NCBI GenBank assembly: GCA_037443685.1
Contig: JBBINX010000073.1
Span: 1 to 10,716 of the forward strand
Direction of reading: 5' to 3'
Length of the DNA stretch: 10,716 nucleotides
Origin: JAHJRJ01 sp037443685
GTDB taxonomy: Bacteria; Bacteroidota; Ignavibacteria; UBA10030; BY39
The notes below the pieces were generated by a model, which had not been told where the DNA came from, did no database searches, and saw only the letters and a program-made list of their open reading frames with translations. Both the position numbers and the translations under genes were made by a program. Shown here one piece after another: positions 1 to 7,698 of the stretch (positions are counted from its first letter, which is position 1; the number at the start of each line of letters is the position of its first letter).

Positions 1-2
1 TT

Positions 3-1091
3 GGTGGTATTGCTGTTACGGCAAGCCACAATCCAATGCAGTGGAACGGCATGAAGTTCTTTAACCAAGAAGGTTTATTCCTCGATGCGGATGAGATGAA
101 TAACTTTTTGGAAGTGTTAAATTCCGGTAAAATAACTTATGCACTCTGGAATAAAATCGGCGAACACGTGTCCGATCCATCCTGGATACAAAAACATATT
201 AATACTGTTTTGCAACTCGAGCATATCGACAGAGAAAAAATTAAAGGGAAAAAATTTAAAGTAGTATTGGATTGTATAAATAGTGCGGGCGGAGTTATTG
301 TGCCGCCGTTGCTCAAAATACTTGGTTGTGAAGTAGTGGAAATGAACTGCGACATAAGCGGTGTGTTTGCACATACACCCGAGCCAATCCCTGAAAACCT
401 TACAGCTTTAGCGCAAAAAGTTCGAGACGAAAAAGCCGACCTCGGAATTGCTGTCGACCCGGACGTTGACCGGCTCGTTTTAATTACAGAAAAGGGTGAA
501 CCGCTCGGTGAAGAATATACGATTGCGTCAGTGCTGAACTTTATTTTGAGTAAGAAGGGAAAAGAAAGAGGTGAGAAAGTCGTAGTAAATTTATCAACGA
601 CAAAGGCTGTGGACGACATCGCAAAATGTTCCGACGCGGAAGTTGTTAGAACTCCAGTCGGAGAAATTAATGTCGCAAAAAAGATGAAGGAAATCGGTGC
701 AGTTATTGGCGGTGAGGGGAGCGGTGGTGTAATACTACCCGAAGCACATTACGGCAGAGATGCTGTTGTGGGTATCGGCTTAATTTTACAAATGCTTGCC
801 GAATTTAGGGGGAGTTTATCGGAGTACAAATCCACATTGCCACAATATTACATAATTAAAAGTAAAGTTGAAATAGGAAATTTAAATCCGGATAAACTTC
901 TTAATCAAATTATTGAAAAATTTAAATCTGAAAAGATTAATGCCGAAGATGGTGTCAAAATAGATTTGACCGATTCGTGGGTACATTTTCGAAAATCAAA
1001 TACAGAGCCGATTGTGAGAATAATTGCTGAAGCTAAAAGTATAGAGGAAGCTCAGACACTGATAGAAAATTTTAAAAAGGAATTCTTTTAG
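3..1091 (+). CDS. glmM: Phosphohexomutase, GlmM-type, 5' end outside window
   Basis: Alpha-D-phosphohexomutase, probably phosphoglucosamine mutase (GlcN-6-P to GlcN-1-P, cytoplasmic, peptidoglycan and LPS precursor synthesis). The open frame runs in from the left edge, so roughly the first 95 residues are missing; the first in-window ATG at 36 is not the start. Visible family hallmarks: TASHNP with the phosphorylated Ser codon at 24-26, the metal loop DPDVDR near 456-473, the sugar-specificity loop GGEGSGG near 708, and the phosphate-binding loop RKSNTEPIVRI near 990. All four domains after the first are present and the C-terminus is complete. The GEGSGG loop, instead of GEMSGH, is the form I associate with GlmM-annotated proteins of the FCB group; phosphomannomutase or phosphoglucomutase activity cannot be excluded. 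No in-frame lesions are seen. Family call is firm, substrate call is moderate. Confidence 0.9.
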   Translation, partial: GGIAVTASHNPMQWNGMKFFNQEGLFLDADEMNNFLEVLNSGKITYALWNKIGEHVSDPSWIQKHINTVLQLEHIDREKIKGKKFKVVLDCINSAGGVIVPPLLKILGCEVVEMNCDISGVFAHTPEPIPENLTALAQKVRDEKADLGIAVDPDVDRLVLITEKGEPLGEEYTIASVLNFILSKKGKERGEKVVVNLSTTKAVDDIAKCSDAEVVRTPVGEINVAKKMKEIGAVIGGEGSGGVILPEAHYGRDAVVGIGLILQMLAEFRGSLSEYKSTLPQYYIIKSKVEIGNLNPDKLLNQIIEKFKSEKINAEDGVKIDLTDSWVHFRKSNTEPIVRIIAEAKSIEEAQTLIENFKKEFF

Positions 1092-1255
1092 ATATGGTAT
1101 GTTCGTATTTTTGAATTCATATTTAATCGGAGTATTATAAACAATTTCACCCTTCCTTAATAAGTCTATAAAATCCATACAAACCCATTATTTGTAGTGC
1201 TTCATCCTATTAGGCCAAATCGACCAATTTATTACCCCTTTCATTAAAATCAATA

Positions 1256-1280
1256 AATATAATTTCTGGCGAATTATATT
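1256..1280. repeat. Perfect 9-bp inverted repeat upstream of eutN-like gene
   Basis: AATATAATT (1256-1264), spacer TCTGGCG, then AATTATATT (1272-1280): the arms are exact reverse complements. It lies about 47 bp upstream of the proposed TTTG promoter element, a place suited to an activator site. No T-tract follows and the arms are all A/T, so it is a poor terminator. Function is unproven. Confidence 0.5.
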
Positions 1281-1314
1281 GTCAGTAATCTACCGAATAA
1301 AAAATATATAACTG

Positions 1315-1346
1315 TTTGTTAAAATCCCATATTTATTCTATATTTA
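1315..1346 (+). promoter_or_regulatory. Bacteroidota-type promoter of the eutN-dprA row
   Basis: TTTG at 1315-1318, 20-bp spacer, TATATTTA at 1339-1346. This matches the known Bacteroidota housekeeping consensus TTTG-N19/20-TAnnTTTG at all but the last base. It sits 22 bp before the ATG at 1368. An AAGAG stretch at 1356-1360 may act as a weak Shine-Dalgarno. Predicted from pattern only. Confidence 0.45.
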
Positions 1347-1367
1347 TTTCAAAATAAGAGTATTAAA

Positions 1368-1640
1368 ATGGTTTTATCTAAAGTAATAGGCACAATAGTT
1401 TCCACACAGAAGAACGAGCATCTGCGCGGACATAAAACTTTAATTTGTCAACCAATCGATCTGAACGGAAACTTCATTGGCAGGGATGTTTTAGCACTGG
1501 ATACAGTAGATGCTGGTGTTGGTGATACAGTGCTTGTTATGGCCGAAGGAAGCTCAGCGCGACAAGTTTTAAAAGATGAAAAAATTCCGGTTCACTCTGT
1601 TGTTGTAGCGGTAGTCGATGGGCTGGAAGTGGTTGAATAA
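1368..1640 (+). CDS. EutN/CcmL-family microcompartment vertex protein (BMC-P)
   Basis: A 90-residue protein covering a complete EutN/CcmL (Pfam EutN_CcmL) domain. Such proteins form pentamers that cap the vertices of bacterial microcompartment or carboxysome shells. Family-typical segments: the N-terminal strand SKVIGTIVSTQK, the LRGHKTLICQPID stretch (LxGxKLLxVQPLD in relatives), the AGVGDTVLVMAEGSSAR core, and the C-terminal VVVAVVDGLEVV strand. Length equals the normal family length, so it looks intact. The ATG lies in a TATTAAAATG context with a proposed promoter just upstream. The next gene, dprA, starts 24 bp downstream in the same frame. No hexameric shell protein (BMC-H/T) and no encapsulated enzyme occurs in the window, so it is either an orphan shell gene or serves a compartment encoded elsewhere. 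Family assignment is strong; role is unknown. Confidence 0.88.
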   Translation: MVLSKVIGTIVSTQKNEHLRGHKTLICQPIDLNGNFIGRDVLALDTVDAGVGDTVLVMAEGSSARQVLKDEKIPVHSVVVAVVDGLEVVE

Positions 1641-1664
1641 CTATTAAACCTTGTTTCTCTTATC

Positions 1665-2777
1665 GTGGACTTAAAAGATCTGATAATTCTTTCACGAATT
1701 CAAGGAATCGGTCCGAACCGTCTTCGTCTTCTCGTTTCGCATTTTGGTAATCCTGCATCTGCTCTAAACGCATCAGCCAGGGAGGTTGCATTTGTAGAAG
1801 GGTTCAGCCAGAAAATGGCTGTTGCTGTTTCATCATTCAGAAAAAGTTCGAAGTATATTGAAGCTGAAAAATATGCAGAAAACCAGTTAGCTAAAACAAA
1901 TAAAACAGGAACAAGGATAATAACTTTTTGGGAGAAAGAATATCCAGACCTGCTGAAAAAAATTTATGATCCCCCGCCTTATTTCTTTCTAAAGGGAAAA
2001 TTGTTGAATGAAGATAAATTTTCAATAGCTATCGTAGGAACGCGTAATCCATCCTCATACGGCACAACAATAACCGAAAAATTTACACAGGAATTAACTC
2101 GTCTCGGTATCACAATAGTAAGTGGTTTAGCCCGCGGAATAGATACAGTGGCACACAATGCGGCTATTAAATATCGCGGCAGGACGATAGCTGTAATCGG
2201 TTCAGGTATCGATGTAATCTATCCGCCTGAAAATAAAAATCTATCTAATAAAATATCCGAATACGGTGGAATAATTTCTGAATTCGATATGGGTACACAA
2301 CCCGATGCCGGAAATTTCCCGCGTCGGAACAGGATTATAAGTGGAATTTCGCTAGGTACTTTAATTATTGAAACAGGAGTAGAGGGTGGCGCAATGATTA
2401 CAGCAAGTACTGCATTAGACCAGAACCGCGATGTCTTCGCTATTCCCGGAAATATTACTGAAAAAAGGTCAATAGGCTGTAATGTGTTAATTAGAGACGG
2501 GAGAGCAAAACTCGTAACCTCAATCGATGATGTTCTAATAGAATTAGCACCTAAACTGAAACCGATTTTAAAAGGGGGTCACGAAACTAAAGTTGACATT
2601 AATTTATCTTTATTTGAAAAAAAAATATACGATATTCTTGACGACAACCCAATCCACATCGATATACTTGCCGAAAAAATAAAAATGTCGACTGCCGATG
2701 CGCTCGTCAGTCTGTTAAATCTCGAATTTAAGGGTTTAGTAAAACAAATACCAGGCAAAATGTTCGTCAGATTGTGA
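1665..2777 (+). CDS. dprA: DNA-processing protein DprA (Smf)
   Basis: Cytoplasmic single-stranded-DNA-binding protein that protects incoming DNA during natural transformation and loads RecA. Order of domains in 370 residues: a helix-hairpin-helix/SAM-like N-terminus (about 5-55, RIQGIGPNRL), a Rossmann-like core with GTRNPSSYG (125-133), SGLARGIDTVAHNAA (153-167), GSGIDVIYPPEN (179-190), FPRRNRIISG (218-227) and EGGAMITAS (240-248), then a C-terminal winged helix (about 315-370). The start is GTG at 1665: the frame is closed by the TAA at 1638 and there is no ATG or TTG between them. No clear Shine-Dalgarno is present. It follows eutN by 24 bp, so the two are probably cotranscribed. Length and motifs are normal for the family. 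Confidence 0.96.
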   Translation: MDLKDLIILSRIQGIGPNRLRLLVSHFGNPASALNASAREVAFVEGFSQKMAVAVSSFRKSSKYIEAEKYAENQLAKTNKTGTRIITFWEKEYPDLLKKIYDPPPYFFLKGKLLNEDKFSIAIVGTRNPSSYGTTITEKFTQELTRLGITIVSGLARGIDTVAHNAAIKYRGRTIAVIGSGIDVIYPPENKNLSNKISEYGGIISEFDMGTQPDAGNFPRRNRIISGISLGTLIIETGVEGGAMITASTALDQNRDVFAIPGNITEKRSIGCNVLIRDGRAKLVTSIDDVLIELAPKLKPILKGGHETKVDINLSLFEKKIYDILDDNPIHIDILAEKIKMSTADALVSLLNLEFKGLVKQIPGKMFVRL

Positions 2778-2833
2778 TGAGATACATTGTTTGACTTTCC
2801 TATTTCACAAAAAAACAGTATCTTGTATATAAG

Positions 2834-3409
2834 ATGTTTATCGTACAAGACGTAATTGTTGACGAGCGTATAGCTTATATAAAGTTTGCGTGTAATTTAT
2901 TTGGCTGTAAAGGTGGCTGTTGCACAATCCCTGGTGGAAAAGGGGCTCCACTTTTAAACGAAGAAGTTGCAAAAATACAAAGAGCGCTTCCTATTGTAAA
3001 AAAATATTTATCTCCCTCTCACCGCCATGCAGTAGAAATTAACGGCGGTATCGAAGGGGCAGATGATGACTATACGACAAACTGTGTCGAGAATAAAGAT
3101 TGCACTTTCGTATATTATGAAGGCGTAGTAGCAAAATGCGCATTCGAAAAAGCTTACTTTAATAACGAAATCGATTGGCAAAAACCATTATCGTGTCACC
3201 TGTTTCCGATAAGGGTTTCGAACTTCGGTGGTGATGTGATGCGTTATGAGAGATTGGAAGATTGTAAACCGGCTTTAATCAAAGGTACAGAAGAGTCGAT
3301 CCCGTTATACAAATTCTTGAAAGATGCTCTTGTGCGGACTTACGGGTTGAAATGGTATGAAGAATTCCGTAGCGAATGTGAAAAATTATTAAAAAACGAG
3401 ACTGATTGA
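2834..3409 (+). CDS. DUF3109 family cysteine-rich protein
   Basis: 191 residues resembling the DUF3109 family common in Bacteroidota and relatives, which is related to the YkgJ-type CxxxCC proteins thought to bind zinc or an iron-sulfur cluster. Visible signature: C20, C25 and the pair C29/C30 in CKGGCC, then the GAPL segment, C84 and C90, the AKCAFEKAY segment (C102), the PLSCHLFPIR segment (C121, H122), C144 in LEDCKPA, and a C-terminal LYKFLKDALVRTYG-x-KWYEEF stretch. There is no signal peptide, so it is expected in the cytoplasm. It starts 56 bp after dprA and ends 10 bp before rpoN, suggesting one transcript. The biochemical function of the family is not established, and I do not infer one here. 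Confidence 0.85.
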   Translation: MFIVQDVIVDERIAYIKFACNLFGCKGGCCTIPGGKGAPLLNEEVAKIQRALPIVKKYLSPSHRHAVEINGGIEGADDDYTTNCVENKDCTFVYYEGVVAKCAFEKAYFNNEIDWQKPLSCHLFPIRVSNFGGDVMRYERLEDCKPALIKGTEESIPLYKFLKDALVRTYGLKWYEEFRSECEKLLKNETD

Positions 3410-3419
3410 ATATTTAAAC

Positions 3420-4874
3420 ATGCTAAAACTTACGCAACATCAGAAGCTGTTGATGAAGCTTACTCCTCAGCAAGTGCAGTATTTAAAGCTACTGCAACTG
3501 CCCTTACTTTCCCTTGAACAAAGGATCAAGGCGGAGTTGGAAATGAACCCTCTTTTGGAAGAGGGAATGGAAGATGAAGCTGAGTCAACACAAGAACAAT
3601 CGGTTGAAGAAACACCGCTTGAAACTGAGGACGATGAAGAAATAGTCAGGAAGGATAGTAACGACGATAAATACACATTCGAAGATTTTATGAATGATGA
3701 GATCAGTGGCTACAGGGCTGCCGATACCCCCGTACAAGATGATGAAGATAAAGAGGAGATTCCAATTGCCGCAGAGGTTGTTTTTTCACAACGCTTACTC
3801 GAACAAGCTCAATTGCTCGATTTAGATAATGACGAAATAATGATAGTTGAAGAGATTATAGGAAATATTGACGAAGACGGATATTTACGACGTCCATTGG
3901 AAAATATCGTTGAAGATTTAAATTTGAGTAAACAATTGTATATCGATATTGAAAAAGCCGAAAAAGTATTATTTCAGTTACAACGCCTCGACCCGCCGGG
4001 TATCGGTGCCCGCACATTACAGGAATGTTTACTCGCTCAACTTGATGTCAGCGATTTTGACATCGAGATAAAAACTTTAGCTCAAAAAATGCTTCGCGAA
4101 TTCTTCGAAGATTTTACAATGAAACATTTCGAGGAATTAACAAAGAACCTTAATATCACTATCGAAAAATTAAAACAAGTAATTGAGTTAGTCCAAAAGT
4201 TAAACCCCAAGCCGGGAGAAGGTCAATTCACACCTCAGCAGAATTACATCGTCCCTGACTTTATAGTCGAACACGACGACGATGATATTCTAATCACACT
4301 TAATGACAAGAATATTCCACCATTACGGGTTAATAGAAGTTATAAGGAGTTGATGTCGAGACGGAAAAAAGGGGGGATATCGGCTGAGACAAAAGATTTT
4401 ATTCGCAAACGTTTTGAAGCAGCAAAATGGTTCATTGCATCAATACATCAGCGTCGCGATACTATGTTGAGGGTTATGCGTACAATAGTAGAAAAACAAA
4501 GAGTTTTTTTTAATACTGGAGAGAACCTCAAGCCGATGATTTATAAAGACATAGCAGAAATTATTGGTATGGATATTTCTACGATTAGTCGTGTAGTAAA
4601 CGGTAAATATGTGCAAACCGAATACGGCACTTATGAATTAAGATATTTCTTCAGCGATAAGATATCTACGACTAACGGAGAAGAGGTATCGAATAAGGAA
4701 GTGAAGAATAAGATTAAAATACTAATTGAAAATGAGCCGCCAAATAAACCATACAGCGACGATCAAATTTCAGATATCATGAAAAACGAAGGATATATCG
4801 TTGCACGCCGGACAATTGCTAAGTATCGCGAGCAATTGAAAATTCCGATTGCGCGCTTGAGAAGGAAAATTTAA
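3420..4874 (+). CDS. rpoN: RNA polymerase sigma-54 factor
   Basis: Alternative sigma factor that directs RNA polymerase to -24/-12 promoters and needs AAA+ enhancer-binding activators. All regions are present in 484 residues: the Gln/Leu-rich region I (about 1-48, including QVQYLKLLQLPLLSLEQ), an acidic linker (about 49-118, many D/E), the core-binding domain (about 119-310, including RLDPPGIGARTLQECL at 189-204), the HTH region (about 377-412, DIAEIIGMDISTISRVV), and the RpoN box ARRTIAKYRE at 462-471. The ATG is 10 bp after the DUF3109 gene, so cotranscription is likely. No partner activator gene is in the window, and I noticed no convincing TGGCAC-N5-TTGCA site. Confidence 0.97.
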   Translation: MLKLTQHQKLLMKLTPQQVQYLKLLQLPLLSLEQRIKAELEMNPLLEEGMEDEAESTQEQSVEETPLETEDDEEIVRKDSNDDKYTFEDFMNDEISGYRAADTPVQDDEDKEEIPIAAEVVFSQRLLEQAQLLDLDNDEIMIVEEIIGNIDEDGYLRRPLENIVEDLNLSKQLYIDIEKAEKVLFQLQRLDPPGIGARTLQECLLAQLDVSDFDIEIKTLAQKMLREFFEDFTMKHFEELTKNLNITIEKLKQVIELVQKLNPKPGEGQFTPQQNYIVPDFIVEHDDDDILITLNDKNIPPLRVNRSYKELMSRRKKGGISAETKDFIRKRFEAAKWFIASIHQRRDTMLRVMRTIVEKQRVFFNTGENLKPMIYKDIAEIIGMDISTISRVVNGKYVQTEYGTYELRYFFSDKISTTNGEEVSNKEVKNKIKILIENEPPNKPYSDDQISDIMKNEGYIVARRTIAKYREQLKIPIARLRRKI

Positions 4875-5035
4875 TTTAAGCTCTATTTGAAGTTGCCCCG
4901 TAGAATACCAATCACAATCGTGTCAATTCAGCTCTGACTGACGGTTAACATTTTTCTCAATTTTACGTCGGTTACTATTTCTGCATTATTATAATCACTT
5001 ATAACATCTCAACTTTTCTAAACTCCATACACATA

Positions 5036-5067
5036 TTTGCCTTTATCAAAATTCATGCTTATATTAC
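5036..5067 (+). promoter_or_regulatory. Bacteroidota-type promoter of the metal-sensor operon
   Basis: TTTG at 5036-5039, 20-bp spacer, TATATTAC at 5060-5067 (TAnnTTTG consensus, mismatched at its last two bases). The spacer length is the same as for the eutN promoter. A smt-like operator begins 4 bp downstream, where the transcription start would be, giving a layout typical of simple repression. Confidence 0.45.
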
Positions 5068-5070
5068 AAG

Positions 5071-5084
5071 TGAACAGTTGCTCA
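5071..5084. promoter_or_regulatory. Probable ArsR/SmtB-family operator
   Basis: TGAACA-GT-TGCTCA is an imperfect 6-2-6 inverted repeat: the right arm reads TGAGCA on the other strand, 5 of 6 positions matching. It closely resembles the 6-2-6 operator core TGAACA-GT-TATTCA that I recall from the cyanobacterial smt locus. It lies between the proposed promoter and the arsR-type ATG at 5110, so the sensor probably represses its own operon. Confidence 0.55.
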
Positions 5085-5109
5085 ATCACATATATAAAGG
5101 AATATTAAA

Positions 5110-5466
5110 ATGTCAAAACTGATTCCAGTCTGCAAAATTGGCATCGTCCATAAGGACAGAGTCAAATCGGCTCAAGATGCAATTAAAAATGAAACCGATA
5201 TATTAAATGTTGCTGAAACATTCAAAATCTTAGGGGATCCAACACGGCTTAAACTCGTAATGGCTCTGGGAAAAGAAGAACTATGTGTTTGCGATATAGC
5301 CGCGTTGCTCAATCTATCTGAGTCAGCTATCTCGCATCAACTTCGCCTGCTAAAAAGTTTGCGGATTGTTAAGCACCGTAAAGCGGGTAAGTTAGTTTAT
5401 TACTTATTAGACGATGAACACATAGAGGATTTAATAAAAGCTGCCTTGCGTCATATCTCTGAATAA
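5110..5466 (+). CDS. ArsR/SmtB-family metal-sensing repressor, CadC-like
   Basis: 118-residue winged-helix repressor, expected to leave DNA when Zn, Cd or Pb binds. The segment FKILGDPTRLKLVMAL (38-53) opens the fold, and SESAISHQLRLLKSL (70-84) is the recognition helix. Two known metal-site types are visible. The alpha-3 motif ELCVCDIA gives C59 and C61, with C8 and possibly H14 of the N-terminal arm as extra ligands, as in CadC. The alpha-5 motif is D102-x-H104-x10-H115-x2-E118, the exact SmtB/CadC spacing, with E118 as the last residue. The start is supported by AAAGGA at 5096-5101, 8 nt before the ATG. The broken efflux ATPase begins 6 bp downstream. The gene shows no lesions. Cadmium/lead versus zinc preference cannot be decided by reading. 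Confidence 0.92.
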   Translation: MSKLIPVCKIGIVHKDRVKSAQDAIKNETDILNVAETFKILGDPTRLKLVMALGKEELCVCDIAALLNLSESAISHQLRLLKSLRIVKHRKAGKLVYYLLDDEHIEDLIKAALRHISE

Positions 5467-5472
5467 TATTGT

Positions 5473-7590
5473 ATGAGTAAAAATAAAAAATACTACTTTT
5501 AATGTAACCGGGATTTGCTGTATTAACGATGAAATTGTTGTGCGGAAAAAAAACTTGCCAATATTGAAGGTGTGGCAAGCTTTAATTTAAACATAATCAC
5601 ACAAAATCTGAGTGTTAGCCACACTTGTGAGGAAGAAGAAATATTCGCAGCTATATCGAGTGCCAGCTTCAAAGCCCAAAAAACTCAATACCTCGAGTCG
5701 CCCAAAAGTACCTTAAAAAAATACTCAAACTTATTGTATACTTCCGTATCAGGTTTAGTTACGCTAACGGGGATTGTATTGATTTACTTTGACTTTTCTG
5801 ATTTTATTATGCTCCCAATTTTTGTTACAGCTATTATTAGTGGAGGATGGAAAATATTTATTAAAGGATTCAAGGTAGCAAAGTCGTTAGCTCTAGATAT
5901 GAATTTTTTAATGACGATAACTATTTTCGGTGCGGTGGCAATCGGCAAGTATGCCGAGCTACCGCTGTTATATTTATGTTCTCTTTGGCTTTACTGTTGG
6001 AAACATACAGTATTGAGCGAACTCGGCATGCAATAAAATCGCTAATAGGTTTATCGCCGCCGATCGCTTCGGTTAAAAACGGAATCTTCGAAATTGTAAA
6101 ACCAGTAGAGCAAATAAATACCAGTGAAACGGTAATCCTCCGCCCCGGCGAAAGGGTTCCACTCGACGGTGTTGTAGTGCAAGGCACATCATCAGTAAAT
6201 GAATCGTTATTAACGGGAGAGTCAGCACCAATTTTGAAACAGGTCGGTCATCAAGTTTATGCGGACAGTATTAACAGCAGGGGAACGTTTGAATTTCGGG
6301 TTACAAAGCTCTCCAAAGATACTTCACTTTCGCGTAAAATACACTTAATAGAAGAAACCTAAAGCGAGAAAGCAGAAAGCCAAACTTTTATTGAAAAATT
6401 TTCTCGCTATTACACGTCCGCTGTAACAATTATAGCACTGCTGGTTTCGGTAGTTCCACCGGTTTTATTTGGACTACCGTTCAACGAGTGGTTCTATCGG
6501 TCGCTTGTCCAGCTTGTAATAGCTTGTCCGTGTGCACTCGTAATTTCTACTCCGATTACAATAGTTAGTGCTTTGACACGGGCAGCGAGGACGGGAGTTC
6601 TTATTAAAGGAGGTAAGTATCTCGAAGAATTAGGTATGATTGAAGCGCTTGCAATCGATAAGAGGGAACGTTAACTGAAGGCAAGCCCGTTATGAGAGAT
6701 ATAATTCCGTTGAATTCTTATTCGTCGGAACAACTTTTGAAAATTGCTGCATCAATCGAATCAAAATCAGAACACCACATCGCTGATGTAATATTGGTAA
6801 ACGCATTTGAATCCCGAAAGCTTTCGGAACAATTCCAAGAACTCGTCTGTGAAGAGTTCGAGTCTTTTCCAGGAAAAGTAATCAGAGCAAAGGTCAATAG
6901 TAAAACTTATATACTCGATAACCATAAATTCTGTGAGGAGTTGAATTTATGCAGTGAAGAGGTCGAAATGCTTCTCGAAAAATTAGAAACTTCAGGAAAA
7001 ACGACAGTTATAATAATTGAAGACTCAACTCCGATAGGAGTGATTTCTGTAGCCGATTCGGCATGCGATGAGAGTAAAATTGAAATTTCGAAACTTCGCG
7101 CTGAAGGGATTGATAAAATCATAATGTTAACAGGTGATAATGAAAAGAATGCTCGTTCGATCGCTAACGAACTCGGTATAAAAAATATTCGGTATGAGTT
7201 GCTTCCTGAACAGAAAGTAGAATCAATTAATCAGCTTAAAAATAAATATGGGAATGTTGGGATGGTAGGCGATGGAATAAACGACGCACCCGCTTTGGCT
7301 GCGGCTTCAGTAGGAATTGCAATGGGGATTGCAGGTACAGATATGGCGATTGAAGCAGCGAACATCGTTTTAATGTCGAACAACTTCTCTAAAATATCCG
7401 ATACTATAAAATTGTCAAAGCAGACATTAAAATTATTAAACAAAATATTACGATTGCCTTCGAGACGAACGCTGTATTTTTATTGCCGTGGTCGTTCGGG
7501 TTTGCTACACTCTGGATGGCTATACTTGCTGACGATGGTGGTGCATAGGTTATGATTATTAACGGACTTCGACTTCTGAGTCATAGATAA
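5473..7590 (+). pseudogene. Broken Zn/Cd/Pb-exporting P1B-type ATPase (ZntA/CadA-like)
   Basis: The pieces line up over a full-length heavy-metal ATPase: HMA-like domain (5473-5640, VTGICC in place of the usual metal motif), first membrane helices and LDMNFLMTITIFGA (to about 5955), ETYSIERTRHAIKSL and actuator loop LLTGESAP, CPC metal site (ACPCALVIS, about 6518-6546), AIDK...GTLTEGKP, nucleotide domain with SEHHIA where SEHP is usual, MLTGDN, GDGINDAPAL, and C-terminal ATLWMAILADDGGA and NGLRLLS. Lesions: +1 near 5497; frame change at the A8 run 5546-5553; -1 near 5958; TAA at 6360-6362 where CAA would fit; -1 near 6663 inside the DKTGT phosphorylation motif; -1 near 7430; probably a compensating pair around 7480-7500; TAG at 7546-7548. 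No fragment could work as a pump. Several indels sit at homopolymers, so sequencing error is possible, but neighbouring genes are clean. The ADDG segment and CPC favour the P1B-2 (Zn/Cd/Pb) class. Confidence 0.9.
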
Positions 7591-7615
7591 ATTATTTTAA
7601 TTTGTTCTATTTGCT

Positions 7616-7646
7616 TTTGGATTAATTTATTCCTATACTATAGTTC
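7616..7646 (+). promoter_or_regulatory. Possible promoter of the TetR-type gene
   Basis: TTTG at 7616-7619, 19-bp spacer, TATAGTTC at 7639-7646. This is a weaker match to TTTG-N19/20-TAnnTTTG than the other promoters listed here. It precedes the ATG at 7699 by about 52 bp, leaving room for an operator in the leader. Confidence 0.3.
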
Positions 7647-7650
7647 AACA

Positions 7651-7667
7651 AATGACTGCGGGTCAGT
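7651..7667. promoter_or_regulatory. Possible TetR operator
   Basis: AATGAC-TGCGG-GTCAGT has a perfect TGAC/GTCA core (7653-7656 and 7662-7665) with partial extension outward. It lies between the proposed promoter and the TetR-type ATG, where autorepressor sites usually sit. The arms are short, so chance occurrence is a real possibility. Confidence 0.3.
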
Positions 7668-7698
7668 TTAGAGAAATAATTAACGAAAATATATTAAA

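Noticed and set aside
137..619. Long open frame on the minus strand (160 codons) within the glmM-type gene
   Set aside because: It lies wholly antisense to a strongly conserved phosphohexomutase whose motifs fit the plus strand; its translation has no recognisable domain.
4880..5000. Possible terminator hairpins after rpoN (TCAG-CT-CTGA near 4929 and ACTGACG/ACGTCGGT arms)
   Set aside because: Stems are only 4 bp or imperfect with a loop of about 20 bases, and there is no adjoining stem plus T-run.
5473..7590. Programmed frameshifting or recoding to make a full ATPase
   Set aside because: The shifts go in different directions at five or more sites and are joined by two plain nonsense codons; no slippery site with a stimulatory structure accounts for them.
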